Of a DNA stretch of 64,000 nucleotides, positions 15,323-23,845 are shown piece after piece. Positions within the stretch are counted from its first letter, which is position 1. Each line of letters starts with the position of its first letter. This stretch comes from UBA10939 sp050942745 (GTDB lineage: Bacteria > Myxococcota > Myxococcia > Myxococcales > UBA5297): contig JBMNNX010000002.1 in the NCBI GenBank assembly GCA_050942745.1, positions 1 through 64,000 on the forward strand, read 5' to 3'. A program made the position numbers and the translations under genes. Below the pieces are notes generated by a model, which had not been told where the DNA came from, did not search any database, and was given only the letters and a program-made list of their open reading frames with translations.

Positions 15323-16228
15323 ATGCAGGAGCGGATCGTCGAGCTGCTGGCCGCGCGGGGACCGCAGACGGGCACCGAGATCCGCGAGGCGCTCGGGGGC
15401 GAGCCTTTCGCGCTCTGGAAGGCGTGCATGCTCTCGCCCCGGCTGATGAATCGCAGGGTGGGGCGGCGCTACGTCAGGCTCGATCGCCGCGTCGAGGGCT
15501 TTGCCAGGCTGTCCCCGTCGATCCAGCGAGAGTTCCTCACCTACACCGTCGTCGGCCGCGCCGACGACCAGGCCGCGGTCGAACGCCGCATGGCGGAGAT
15601 CGAGGCGCGCATCAAGGACATCAGCCGCAGCAAGCGCGAGCTTGCGTCGCGGATCATCGGCGACATCGCGGCTCGGTTCCCGGGCGTCGGCGATCGAGAG
15701 GAGCGGTTCTGCGTCGCCGTCGCGGGGGACATCGTCTACGACATGGGCCACGACGTCCGGCGGCCCGAGCGCAGCACCGGTTCCATCGTTCGCGGATCGG
15801 ACCTGGACATCGTGGTGCTCGTGGACGACGAGGCGCCGGACGCGCTCGTCTCCGAGCTCGACGAGGCCATCTACCGCGAGAAGTTCCAGTACCTGAGGAA
15901 TCCTGCCTTCTGCGAGGAGATCGACTACGTCGTCAAGCGCTTCGCCAAGCTGCGCGAGCAGGCCGGGTTCGACACCTTCCGCCGGATGGTCGCCTGCAAG
16001 ATCTTCGACGAGGCCGTGCTCCTCTACGGCAGCGAAGCGCTCTTCGCGGCGGGCAAGGCTTTGCTCGCCGAGCGCGGAATCATCGACCGCCTGCGGGCGC
16101 TCGAGCAGGCCGCTATCCGCTGGCGCGAGGAGCGGGAGCGGCACCTGCTCGCCGATGACCGACTCACTCTGCGCGGGGACGACAGGTTCTTCTTCTACAC
16201 CGACGACGAATGCGAAGAGTTCGAGTAG
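15323..16228 (+). CDS. Nucleotidyltransferase-fold protein with N-terminal helical domain
   Basis: A 301-residue protein starting MQERIVELLAARGPQTGTEI. Residues about 1-75 look like a winged-helix module, followed by a charged helical stretch (residues 85-115). Residues about 130-215 hold a pol-beta-type nucleotidyltransferase core: GSIVRGSDLDIVVLVDD gives the GS motif and the metal-binding D-x-D, with a third acidic residue plausible in EEIDYVV. The C-terminal part is helical and acidic (DDECEEFE). AGGGGGCG precedes the ATG. The predicted chemistry is transfer of a nucleotide to protein, RNA or a small molecule; the target is unknown. Its tight pairing with a NagB-like gene may mean an aminosugar-phosphate-linked role, which is inference. 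I do not recognise a named family. Confidence 0.7.
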   Translation: MQERIVELLAARGPQTGTEIREALGGEPFALWKACMLSPRLMNRRVGRRYVRLDRRVEGFARLSPSIQREFLTYTVVGRADDQAAVERRMAEIEARIKDISRSKRELASRIIGDIAARFPGVGDREERFCVAVAGDIVYDMGHDVRRPERSTGSIVRGSDLDIVVLVDDEAPDALVSELDEAIYREKFQYLRNPAFCEEIDYVVKRFAKLREQAGFDTFRRMVACKIFDEAVLLYGSEALFAAGKALLAERGIIDRLRALEQAAIRWREERERHLLADDRLTLRGDDRFFFYTDDECEEFE

Positions 16229-16361
16229 GCGCCAGACGCTCCCGCGCCCGGGCGGCCTGAGGCGCGCGCGCTTTGGAATCGGAGCGTTGGCGTGAGACTG
16301 GCGTCGGCGCGGTCGAAGCGCTGGCCGCCATCGAGGCTAGGCCTCCGGCTTTCGAGCCGAG

Positions 16362-18035
16362 TCAGAACGGCGCCGGGCGCTCGAAGCTCATCGTCATTCC
16401 GGTTTCCGGGTGGCGGAAAGGGATCGCCTCGGCGTGCAGATGCAGCCGCGTGTCAGCGCGCCCGTAGAGCCGGTCGCCGACGATGGGCGCGCCGAGACCG
16501 AGCGGGTGTGCGGCGTGGACGCGGAGCTGGTGGGTCCGTCCGGTCAGGGGAAAGAGGGCCACGTGGGTCCGCGCTCCCCGCCGCTCGAGCACCTGCCACT
16601 CGGTCACCGCGCGCTTTCCGTGGACCGGGTCGTGGATCTGGCGAGGGCGGTCGTCGAGATCGACGCGGATGGCGAGGTCGATGGCGCCGCGCTCGCCGCG
16701 AACACAGCCATCGACCCAGGCGACGTAGCGCTTGTGGACCTCCCGGCGCAGGAACTGGCGCTGTAGCTCGGCGTGCGTGTGCGCGTCGAGCGCCGCGACG
16801 AGCAGCCCCGAGGTGTCGAGGTCGAGCCGATGCACGAGCAGCGGTCCGGTCGCGTGCGGATAGAGCGCGCGCAGTCGCGAGAGCACGGAGTCGGTCAGCG
16901 ACGTGTCGCGCGCGGGCACCGAGAGCAACCCGCAGGGCTTCTCGACGACGACGATCCACGGGTCTTCGTAGACGACCTCGAGCCGCGCAGCCTCGCTCGG
17001 CGCCGGCGCGAAGGTCCGAGGCGGCGCGACCCGCAGCCCTTCGAGCATGAAGGGGAGGACGAAGCCGCACTTGTCGCGGCAGGCCGGATAGAAGACGCCC
17101 GCGACCCTCCCGCCGCCGAGCGGCGGGTTGCCCCACCAGAACTCGGCGAGGGCGAGCGGGCGCAGGCCGTTCCGGTAGGCGTAGGCGAGCAGCTTGGTGC
17201 CCGCGCAGTCGCCCGCACCGTGCAGCGGATCGGGCGGAGGGAAGAGCGCTCGCAAGGGCCGCGTCTCGCCGCGCGCGTTCGGGATGACGTAGGTGTCGTG
17301 GATGCGCCGCATCAGCCGGACGCAGACGATTCGCCGCAGGCGGTCGTGCGCGCGCAGGCGCCGTTCGAGCCGCGCGAGCTTGCCCTCGAGCTCGGCCCTC
17401 TCCGCGAGCTGCTCGGCTTTCAGCCGGCGCAGCTCGGCCTTGTCGGCCTTGCTCTGCCGCTCGAGCGCGTGGAGGGCGTCGAGCCTGGCCTCCTCGGACA
17501 GGCCAGCAGACGCGAGCTCGGCGCGCCTCATGTGCCGCTCCTGGTGGCGGGCGAGGTGCTGCGCGTGCATCGCCGTCCTGTCGGCGGCGTGCCGCGCCAC
17601 CAACGCAGCGTGCCGAGCGCGCAGCTCCGAGAGCTCAGGCGATGCGCGCGCCGCTTCCGCGCGCGCAAACAGCGCCTTCACCTGGGCCTCGCCGGCCGGC
17701 TCGAAGCTCTCGCGCGCGGCGCGGTCGAACAGCGGCGGGACGAAGCCCTCGACATCCCAGCGTCCGGCGAGCATCCCCGAGAACGCCCGAAGGAAGCCGA
17801 CCTCGCCGTCAGGGCTCTGCACGACGAGCACGCCGAACATCTTGCCGCCGTCGGGGCCTTCGAGCAGGCGGGTTGACAGGCCGGGCGCGATGGAGCCGGT
17901 GCGCAGCTCGGCCTGCAGCGCCATCGCCGCCGCGCGCGCGAGCGGGTGCGGCCCCAGCTCGTCGAAGGGACTCGGGAAGAGGTCGGGAATCTGGTCGGGA
18001 GCCGGAGACGGCTCGAGTGGCGTGATGAGCTTCAA
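16362..18035 (-). CDS. RluA-family pseudouridine synthase, long form
   Basis: A 557-residue protein. The C-terminal 210 residues are the RluA catalytic domain: VVEKPCGLLSVPAR, then HRLDLDTSGLLV with catalytic Asp405, HKRYVAWVDG and the LTGRTHQLRVHAAH signature. Residues about 115-240 are a long charged coiled-coil-like helix. Residues about 240-340 contain several Cys/His (GDCAGTKLLAYA, FYPACRDKCGF). This N-terminal extension matches the long-form RluA relatives that isomerise uridine in rRNA or tRNA; it is absent from short RluA. The target RNA cannot be told from sequence. The gene stands alone, convergent with the nucleotidyltransferase gene. Confidence 0.9.
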   Translation of the reverse strand: MKLITPLEPSPAPDQIPDLFPSPFDELGPHPLARAAAMALQAELRTGSIAPGLSTRLLEGPDGGKMFGVLVVQSPDGEVGFLRAFSGMLAGRWDVEGFVPPLFDRAARESFEPAGEAQVKALFARAEAARASPELSELRARHAALVARHAADRTAMHAQHLARHQERHMRRAELASAGLSEEARLDALHALERQSKADKAELRRLKAEQLAERAELEGKLARLERRLRAHDRLRRIVCVRLMRRIHDTYVIPNARGETRPLRALFPPPDPLHGAGDCAGTKLLAYAYRNGLRPLALAEFWWGNPPLGGGRVAGVFYPACRDKCGFVLPFMLEGLRVAPPRTFAPAPSEAARLEVVYEDPWIVVVEKPCGLLSVPARDTSLTDSVLSRLRALYPHATGPLLVHRLDLDTSGLLVAALDAHTHAELQRQFLRREVHKRYVAWVDGCVRGERGAIDLAIRVDLDDRPRQIHDPVHGKRAVTEWQVLERRGARTHVALFPLTGRTHQLRVHAAHPLGLGAPIVGDRLYGRADTRLHLHAEAIPFRHPETGMTMSFERPAPF

Positions 18036-18110
18036 GGGTGGTGCCGGTGGCGCGCGGTCGAGAGAGATACCAGAAGCCGGAGTTCGGCTCTCGATGCCTC
18101 GGCAGGCGCG

Positions 18111-18533
18111 CTAGGTCTCGTCGGTCGGCTTCGTCGGGTAGGGAGGCGAGCCTTCGCGCGCGGCGAGCGAATCGAGCCGGTTCTCGACGACCTGCATGCG
18201 GGCCTTGAGGTCGCGCACGTCATTCCCGAGCTAACCGGTCAGGATGTTCTCGAGCCGATCGCCGAGGACGTCCGCCCGCTCGCCGAGTCGATCGACTTTG
18301 GCGTTGAGGTCGGTGAGCTTCTGGACCGTGAACACGCGAAGCTGGTCGAGCTTTTCGTTCGTCTCGTCCAACCGCCTGTTGGTTTCCTCGAGCCGCGTGT
18401 TGGTCTGGTCAATTCGGGCCGAGAGCTCTTCGCGCGTCACATCGAGTCGCGTGTTGGTGCCCGCAATCTCCTTCCGAATGGCGTGAAGGGCTTGAAGGAT
18501 CAGGCTGGCAGGCGGCAGTTCCGCATCGGACAT
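18111..18533 (-). pseudogene. Coiled-coil paralogue interrupted by an in-frame amber codon
   Basis: Read from the ATG at 18533, this encodes MSDAELPPASLILQALHAIRKE, heptads (NTRLDVT, QTNTRLEET, NRRLDET), then LRVFTVQKLTDLNAKVD and LGDRLENILTG. It is the same plan as the intact gene at 11174-11605. Codon 101 is TAG (18231-18233), exactly where the intact copy has CAG in GQFGKDVRDLKARM. The same frame continues without another stop through LGNDVRDLKARMQVVENRL to a stop at 18111-18113, for a total of 140 residues. A single C-to-T change explains the break. The truncated product would keep most of the coiled coil and lose only the C-terminal 40 residues, so partial function is possible. Confidence 0.85.
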
Positions 18534-18771
18534 GGTCGGCTCCGCGGGTGACGCCTCAAAGATAGCACCGCGCCTTCGCCTCCCCGTGGCTTGGATGCCC
18601 GGCTGCCGGGCGCCCATGCTGCCGGAAAGGGCGACGAGCCCTGTCGCTCGGTCTGGCGCCGGGGCGACATTGCCGCGCCAACGGCGCAGGGCCGTGCTGG
18701 CAGCACCTTGCGCCTGTTCGGCCCGACGGAGCGCGGCTACGTCGAGCGCATCACTGCTCCCGAGGTCGCCC

Positions 18772-20379
18772 ATGCCGACTCGACTCGCGCCAGTCGCCGC
18801 GCTGCTGTTCGCCCTCTCTGGCTGTCCGCGCGAGGCGCGCCCGCCGCCGCTCGTCGATTGCACGAGCGTCGTCCACACGCGCCTCGGGCCGGTTCGAGGG
18901 ATGGAGCAGGGCGATAGCTGCGCGTGGCGCGGGCTGCCGTTCGCGAAGCCGCCGGTGGGCGGGCTGCGTTGGAAGGCGCCTCAGCCGCCCGAACCGTGGC
19001 AGGAGACGCGCGACGCGACGCAGTGGGCCGCGCGCTGCATGCAGTCGGACTCGCCGCTCGCCGGCCAGATCGCCGCAGACCCGTCGGGCCGGATGAGCGA
19101 GGACTGCCTGTACCTCAACGTCTGGCGCCCGCGGCGCGAGGGCCGCTACCCTGTGATGGTCTGGATTCACGGCGGGGCCTACGCGCACGGGACCGCGAAC
19201 ACGCCGACCTTCTGGGGCGACAGGCTCGCGCCCGGGCAGGGCGTGGTCGTCGTCACCATCGCCTACCGCTTGGGAAACTTGGGCTTCCTCGCCTTGCCCG
19301 CGCTCGAGGCCGAGAGCCCGGAGGGCATGACCGGCGGCTACGGGACGCTCGATCAGATCGCGGCCCTTCGGTGGGTGCGCGCGAACATCGAGGCCTTCGG
19401 CGGCGATCCGACCGACGTGACCATCTTCGGCGAGTCCGCCGGCGGCTGGAGCGTCTGCACGCTGATGGCGAGCCCGCTCTCTCGCGGCTTGTTCGAGCGG
19501 GCGATCATGCAGAGCGGTGGCTGCCAGATGGTCTCGACGCTCGAGGCGGGTTTCGCACGCGGCCGCGAGCTCGCCGCCAAGCTCGAGTGCCCGCCGGACG
19601 ATCTCGCCTGCCTCCGCGCGGTGACCGCCGAGCGGATCGTCGAGGCCTCACCGTCGCCCACCTTCACGCGAATCACCTATGGCCCACACATCGACGGCGA
19701 TCTGCTGCTCGAGCCGCCCATCGAGACGCTTCGCCAAGGCGCGGGCGCACGGGGGCCGCTGCTCGCCGGGACGAACCGCGACGAGCTGCTGCTCAACGCG
19801 GTCTCTTTGCCGCCGCTCGTCGGGCCGCTCGAAGCGGCCTACGACTCCATCGTGGAGCAGGTGCTCGGGCTGTCGGCCGAGGACGCCGACGCGCTCGTCG
19901 CCCTCTACCCGCTCAGCGAATTCGGCGATCAGCCGGGCCGGGCCATCGCGCAGATGGTCACCGACGAGGCCTTCACGTGCCCGACGCTCGAAGCCGTGGA
20001 GGCGGTCGCGCGCAGCGGCGGGCAGGCCTGGCTCTACCGCTTCGACTTCGATCAGCTCAACCTGCCCGCGGTCTCCGGGGCGGTGCACGGCGCCGAGATT
20101 GGCCTGGTCTTCGGCACGCCCGACCGGCCCTTCTCGGACACCTTCTTCGGCGAGGAGCAGCGCGCGGCCGCGCAGCCGCTGGCGGCCGCGATGCAGGCCG
20201 CGTGGGCGAGCTTCGCCAAGCGGGGAGCGCCACGGGCGAAGGGACTTCCGGAGTGGCCGGCGTACGCTCCCAGCGACCCGCGGCTGATGGCGCTCGACCT
20301 CGAGAGCCGGGTCGAGCCCGTGCGGTCGAGGCCTCGCTGCGCGTGGTGGGCGGAGCACGACCTCGAGCTGCGGTTCTAG
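18772..20379 (+). CDS. Type B carboxylesterase, predicted lipoprotein
   Basis: A 535-residue type B carboxylesterase. The start at 18772 gives a lipoprotein signal with lipobox LSGC (Cys18), so the enzyme is probably exported and lipid-anchored. Family motifs are SEDCLYLNVW (residues 109-118), the oxyanion-hole WIHGGAY, and FGESAGG with nucleophile Ser222. AGTNRDELLL carries the likely acid Glu338, and GAVHGAEIGLVFG carries His439. The enzyme hydrolyses carboxylic esters; the natural substrate is unknown. The length is typical for the family. It ends close to a hairpin shared with the convergent RdgC-like genes, and has no operon partner. Confidence 0.92.
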   Translation: MPTRLAPVAALLFALSGCPREARPPPLVDCTSVVHTRLGPVRGMEQGDSCAWRGLPFAKPPVGGLRWKAPQPPEPWQETRDATQWAARCMQSDSPLAGQIAADPSGRMSEDCLYLNVWRPRREGRYPVMVWIHGGAYAHGTANTPTFWGDRLAPGQGVVVVTIAYRLGNLGFLALPALEAESPEGMTGGYGTLDQIAALRWVRANIEAFGGDPTDVTIFGESAGGWSVCTLMASPLSRGLFERAIMQSGGCQMVSTLEAGFARGRELAAKLECPPDDLACLRAVTAERIVEASPSPTFTRITYGPHIDGDLLLEPPIETLRQGAGARGPLLAGTNRDELLLNAVSLPPLVGPLEAAYDSIVEQVLGLSAEDADALVALYPLSEFGDQPGRAIAQMVTDEAFTCPTLEAVEAVARSGGQAWLYRFDFDQLNLPAVSGAVHGAEIGLVFGTPDRPFSDTFFGEEQRAAAQPLAAAMQAAWASFAKRGAPRAKGLPEWPAYAPSDPRLMALDLESRVEPVRSRPRCAWWAEHDLELRF

Positions 20380-20406
20380 CTCCTATCGCGGCGGCGGCTT
20401 CATGCC

Positions 20407-20426
20407 GGGCGCACTGCCGTGCGCCC
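20407..20426. terminator. Hairpin between convergent genes, copy of a dispersed palindrome
   Basis: GGGCGCAC (20407-20414) and GTGCGCCC (20419-20426) form an 8-bp stem with loop TGCC, between the ends of the esterase and RdgC-like genes. The sequence continues CTACCGGC and resembles the palindromes at 62741-62903, so it may be a repeat element acting as a terminator. Confidence 0.6.
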
Positions 20427-20457
20427 CTACCGGCTCGCGAAGCTCCCCGATCTCCCG

Positions 20458-21102
20458 TCAGGCCACGCGCCGCGCCGCAGGCGACTCTTCCTCGAGCCAC
20501 TCCTTGATCTGCGGCACGATGGTGCGTCGCCACCCGCGGCCGGTGCGAATCTTGAGGAACTCCACGAACAGCGCCGACAGCAGGGCCGAGAGCTGCTCGG
20601 CGAGCCACAGCCGCTCCTGGAGCTGATCGTCCTGCTCCTCGGTCATCAGCTCGGGCAACTTGGCCCCGCGCACGTCGAGGAACTCCGCGTCCAGCGTGGC
20701 CTCGAACACCTTCTCGCCGTGCGTCAACAGAAGGCGCGCCTGGTGGATGAGCATCCCGCGGCTGATGGCCTGGCGCACGAGCGCGGAGTAGGGCGCCTCA
20801 GTGCCCTTGACCGCGACCTCGGTCACCTCGCCGGCGATGCCGCGCAGGGTCAGCCGTCCGGTGAACAGCACGCTCAGCGGCGCGCCCTCGTGCTCGAGCA
20901 GCGGCTCGCCGCTTTCGGTTCGCCACAGCAGCCAGGTGAGGAACTCGCGCCCGAGCCAGGCCTTGCCCCGCAAGAACTGCTCGCGAGCCTTGCTGCGCTC
21001 GAGCTCGGCCGCGTCGCGCCGCTCCTCGGTCGCGCGCCCGTCGACGCCGACGTCACCGCGGTGGAAGGCCGCCTCCTGGCGGGCTCGTTCACGCCTGCTC
21101 AT
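20458..21102 (-). CDS. RdgC-like protein, C-terminal-type half
   Basis: A 214-residue protein starting MSRRERARQEAAFHRGDVGV. It contains LGREFLTWLLWRTESGE (residues 50-66), which I associate with the C-terminal half of RdgC-like proteins. Next come a beta-rich section and a helical end with LQERLWLAEQLSALLSALFVEFLKIRTG. Its ATG overlaps the end of the gene upstream by 14 bp in another frame (GATGAGCAGGCGTGA), which points to translational coupling. RdgC proteins bind double-stranded DNA as rings and modulate RecA-dependent recombination. That this protein forms one functional unit with its neighbour is inference. It could instead be an uncharacterised myxobacterial family. Confidence 0.6.
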   Translation of the reverse strand: MSRRERARQEAAFHRGDVGVDGRATEERRDAAELERSKAREQFLRGKAWLGREFLTWLLWRTESGEPLLEHEGAPLSVLFTGRLTLRGIAGEVTEVAVKGTEAPYSALVRQAISRGMLIHQARLLLTHGEKVFEATLDAEFLDVRGAKLPELMTEEQDDQLQERLWLAEQLSALLSALFVEFLKIRTGRGWRRTIVPQIKEWLEEESPAARRVA

Positions 21103-21727
21103 CGTCGTCCTCCTCCCGCTCCTCGACCCAGCTCAGCTCCGGGGTCGGCTTGAGCGACGAGTCGGGGATGCCTATCGCCTCGGCCATCGCCGGCGGCGTC
21201 ATCGGGACGAGCTTGGTGTCGAAGGCCTTGGCGAAGGCGTCGGCGATCTCGTCGACGAGCTTGCGGGAGACGGTCCAGAGCTCGACGAGGTTCGTCTTGA
21301 GGTTCCAGCTCACGTCCACCGTGCGGCTGGTCGGCGTCGCCGCGTTGCGCAGCTCCTGGCGCACGGCAAGGCGCGCTTCGGCCCGCTCCACCCGGCCAGG
21401 CGGGCGGCCCTTGTCGAGCTCGAAGGCCGTCTTCCAGGCCTCCAGCTCGGCGCGAAGCTGCGCGCTCGAGATCTTGATCTGATCGACGCGCCACGAGGCG
21501 ACGAGGTGCTCGCCCTGCATGAAGCTGCCGGGGGCGAACTCGACGCTGTCCTGAGCCTCGAGCTCGACGAAGCCCGCCGAGCGATCGGCCTCGCCCTTGC
21601 GGTCGATGGGGGTGAAGGCCCGAAGCCTCAGGCCTCGGGCGAGCCATTGGGCCGAATCGCGCGGGACCCGCCCGAGCGGCTCGGCGCGAAAACGAGAGAA
21701 GGTCACTGCACCGCGAAGGATTGGCAT
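21089..21727 (-). CDS. RdgC-like protein, N-terminal-type half
   Basis: A 212-residue protein from the ATG at 21727 (MPILRGAVTFSRFR); the ribosome site is weak, and two ATGs 15 and 21 bases further upstream are alternatives. The RdgC-like pattern is FTPIDRKGEADRSAGFVELE. A section on DNA-facing strands (LVASWRVDQIKISSAQLRAEL) follows, then a long basic/acidic helix (GRPPGRVERAEARLAVRQEL) and TVDVSWNLKTNLVELWTVSRKLVDEIADAFAKAF. In RdgC of other proteobacteria these parts and the next gene's content lie in one chain of about 300 residues. The end is acidic (EEREEDDDEQA). It is probably co-translated with the following gene and divergent from lipA. Confidence 0.6.
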   Translation of the reverse strand: MPILRGAVTFSRFRAEPLGRVPRDSAQWLARGLRLRAFTPIDRKGEADRSAGFVELEAQDSVEFAPGSFMQGEHLVASWRVDQIKISSAQLRAELEAWKTAFELDKGRPPGRVERAEARLAVRQELRNAATPTSRTVDVSWNLKTNLVELWTVSRKLVDEIADAFAKAFDTKLVPMTPPAMAEAIGIPDSSLKPTPELSWVEEREEDDDEQA

Positions 21728-21956
21728 AGGGCGGCACAGCATCGGCATCGCGGTGGGGTCCGTCAAGCACTGCACACAAGACGGCAGATAACCCTTTGAA
21801 ACCTGGATCGGAGCGCCGCGCGACTGGACCGGAACGCCGAGCTTCGTGTCGGCGCGCCCCGATTCGCCGCGCGCGCGGCGGTGGCGCCTCCCCTACGCTC
21901 CTTGACCCCTGCGATGCCGGGGTGTACTTGCCGGGCCCGTCCGAGCGGAGGTCCAC

Positions 21957-22883
21957 ATGTCCGGCACCCCTGACCGCTTCAGCCGCCCGCAGGTCGAGGA
22001 GGGCGGCTCCCCGCGCAAGCCCCGCTGGCTCAAGGTCCGCCTGCCACACGGCGAGGCCTACGAGCGCGTCAAGGCCATCCTCGAGAAGACCAGGCTGGCG
22101 ACCGTCTGCCAGGAAGCCCGTTGTCCGAACATGGGCGAGTGCTGGGGCAGCGGAACGGCGACGGTGATGCTGATGGGCGAGGTCTGCACCCGCGCCTGCC
22201 GCTTCTGCCACGTCAAGGTTGGCCGCCCCGCGCCGCTCGATCCGGAAGAGCCCGAGAACCTCGCCTTCGCGGTCAAGGCGCTCGAGCTCAAGTACCTCGT
22301 CGTTACCTCGGTCGATCGCGACGACGTCCCCGACGGCGGCTCCGGGCACTTCGCCCAGGCCATCTCCGCGCTGCGCCGCGAGTGCCCGAATACCATGGTC
22401 GAGGTGCTCATCCCCGACTTCAGCGGCTCGACCGAGTGCCTCGACAAGGTCGTTGACGCCGGACCGCACGTGGTCGCCCACAACGTCGAGACGGTCGAGC
22501 GGCTGACGCCCGCGGTGCGCGACCGGCGCGCGAGCTACGCCCAATCGCTCGAGGTGCTGCGCTACCTCAAGTCGCGCGGCGGGCCCTACACGAAGAGCTC
22601 GATCATGCTCGGGCTCGGAGAGAACGAGGACGAGGTCCTTCGCGCCTGCCAGGACCTGCGCGGCGCCGGCGTAGACGTCCTCACCCTCGGCCAATACCTG
22701 CAGCCGTCGCCGTACCACCTGAAGGTCGAGCGCTTCTACTCGACCGAAGAGTTCGAGTCGCTGAGCCAGAAGGCGATGGCGATGGGCTTCCTCTACGTCG
22801 CCGCCGGACCGCTCGTGCGCTCCAGCTACCGGGCCGCCGAGTTCTTCATGAAGGGCCTGCTCGCTCGCAAGGCCGGCGAATAG
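21957..22883 (+). CDS. lipA: Lipoyl synthase
   Basis: A 308-residue radical SAM enzyme that inserts two sulfurs into octanoyl groups on lipoyl domains, making lipoate for 2-oxoacid dehydrogenases and the glycine cleavage system. Both cluster motifs are present: the auxiliary CQEARCPNMGEC (Cys51, 56, 62) and the radical SAM CTRACRFC (Cys77, 81, 84). The C-terminal RSSY motif, whose Ser ligates the auxiliary cluster, is also present (LVRSSYRAAEF). The length is standard. The ATG at 21957 follows GCGGAGGTCCAC. LipB is not nearby. It is cytoplasmic. Confidence 0.97.
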   Translation: MSGTPDRFSRPQVEEGGSPRKPRWLKVRLPHGEAYERVKAILEKTRLATVCQEARCPNMGECWGSGTATVMLMGEVCTRACRFCHVKVGRPAPLDPEEPENLAFAVKALELKYLVVTSVDRDDVPDGGSGHFAQAISALRRECPNTMVEVLIPDFSGSTECLDKVVDAGPHVVAHNVETVERLTPAVRDRRASYAQSLEVLRYLKSRGGPYTKSSIMLGLGENEDEVLRACQDLRGAGVDVLTLGQYLQPSPYHLKVERFYSTEEFESLSQKAMAMGFLYVAAGPLVRSSYRAAEFFMKGLLARKAGE

Positions 22884-22955
22884 GGAGCCGCTCGCGCGGC
22901 CGGAGCGATTCCCAGGCCTCGTGCTACTCTGCACCGCCGTCCAAGGAGGTTGTGA

Positions 22956-23747
22956 GTGGGACGGTCAAACGCACGCGAGCTGATTCGCGCCGCGCAGGCG
23001 GCTGAGCTTGACAAGGACTTTGACCGAGCGGTCGCGCTGCTGCGCGAAGCGGCGCAGATCCGCCTCGATGCCGGGGAGAAGGGGCGGGCGCTCATGCTGC
23101 TGCAGCACTGCCTGAGGCTTGTGCCCGGGCATGCCGAGATCGAGCGGCTCGTCCACGAGATCGAGCCTTCCGCTTCCGAGCCGAGCGCGCAGCCCCTGCC
23201 TCCCGACGTCCCGCTCGTCGCGATCGAGCCCCTCGTCGTCAAGTCGGGTGACGAGGAGGCGGCGCCGGCCGGGGGCGTGGGCGAGCCCGAGACCGAGCAG
23301 CCCGAGCCCGCGCCGCGCGCTTGCTTCGAGCTCCCGCGCCGCGGGCCGACGGCCGCGGCTCCTGACGTCGAGTGCTGGTGCTCGTTCTGTTGTCGCCCCA
23401 AGGCCGAGGTCGGGCCAATGGTCGCCGGGCCCGCGGGCGCGTTCATCTGCGCCGAGTGCATCGGCGCCGCGGCCGCCATCGCCGGAGTCGCCCCCGGCGC
23501 TGCCGAGAAGCCCTCGGAAAGAGTCGCCCGGGCGCTCTCGCCGGACGCCCCGCTCCTCGACGCCGAGCCGCCACCTGGCGTCTCGGACGCGCCTGCGGCG
23601 GCCGAGCCGATGAGCTTCGTCGAGGCGGCGGTGCGCCTGTCGCGCGCGCTCGGCTGGAGCCTCGACGAGGTCCGCAGCCTGAGCGTCGAGGAGCGCGAGG
23701 AAGCCCTCGACGTCATGCGCAGGCTCGGGTTGCTGCTCGAGGGCTGA
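22956..23747 (+). CDS. Unrecognised protein with a ClpX-type zinc finger
   Basis: A 263-residue protein that starts at GTG 22956, five bases after a perfect AAGGAGGT. Residues about 1-70 are helical and TPR-like (FDRAVALLREAAQIRLDAGEKGRALMLLQHCLRL). Residues about 75-140 are Pro/Glu/Ala-rich and probably disordered. Then comes CSFCCRPKAEVGPMVAGPAGAFICAECI, with the C-x2-C and C-x2-C spacing of the ClpX N-terminal zinc finger, which in ClpX mediates dimerisation and substrate or adaptor binding. A second low-complexity linker and a helical C-terminus follow. There is no AAA+ domain. It may be an adaptor-like protein, but no partner is visible; lipA lies 72 bp upstream. Confidence 0.7.
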   Translation: MGRSNARELIRAAQAAELDKDFDRAVALLREAAQIRLDAGEKGRALMLLQHCLRLVPGHAEIERLVHEIEPSASEPSAQPLPPDVPLVAIEPLVVKSGDEEAAPAGGVGEPETEQPEPAPRACFELPRRGPTAAAPDVECWCSFCCRPKAEVGPMVAGPAGAFICAECIGAAAAIAGVAPGAAEKPSERVARALSPDAPLLDAEPPPGVSDAPAAAEPMSFVEAAVRLSRALGWSLDEVRSLSVEEREEALDVMRRLGLLLEG

Positions 23748-23845
23748 TCCGGGCTTGCGGCGCGTCGCGCCACGGTGGCCCGGATTCACCCACAGCGCGG
23801 TTCTGCTATAGGTCCGACGGCGGGGCGGCCGCGACGAGGTGGCGG

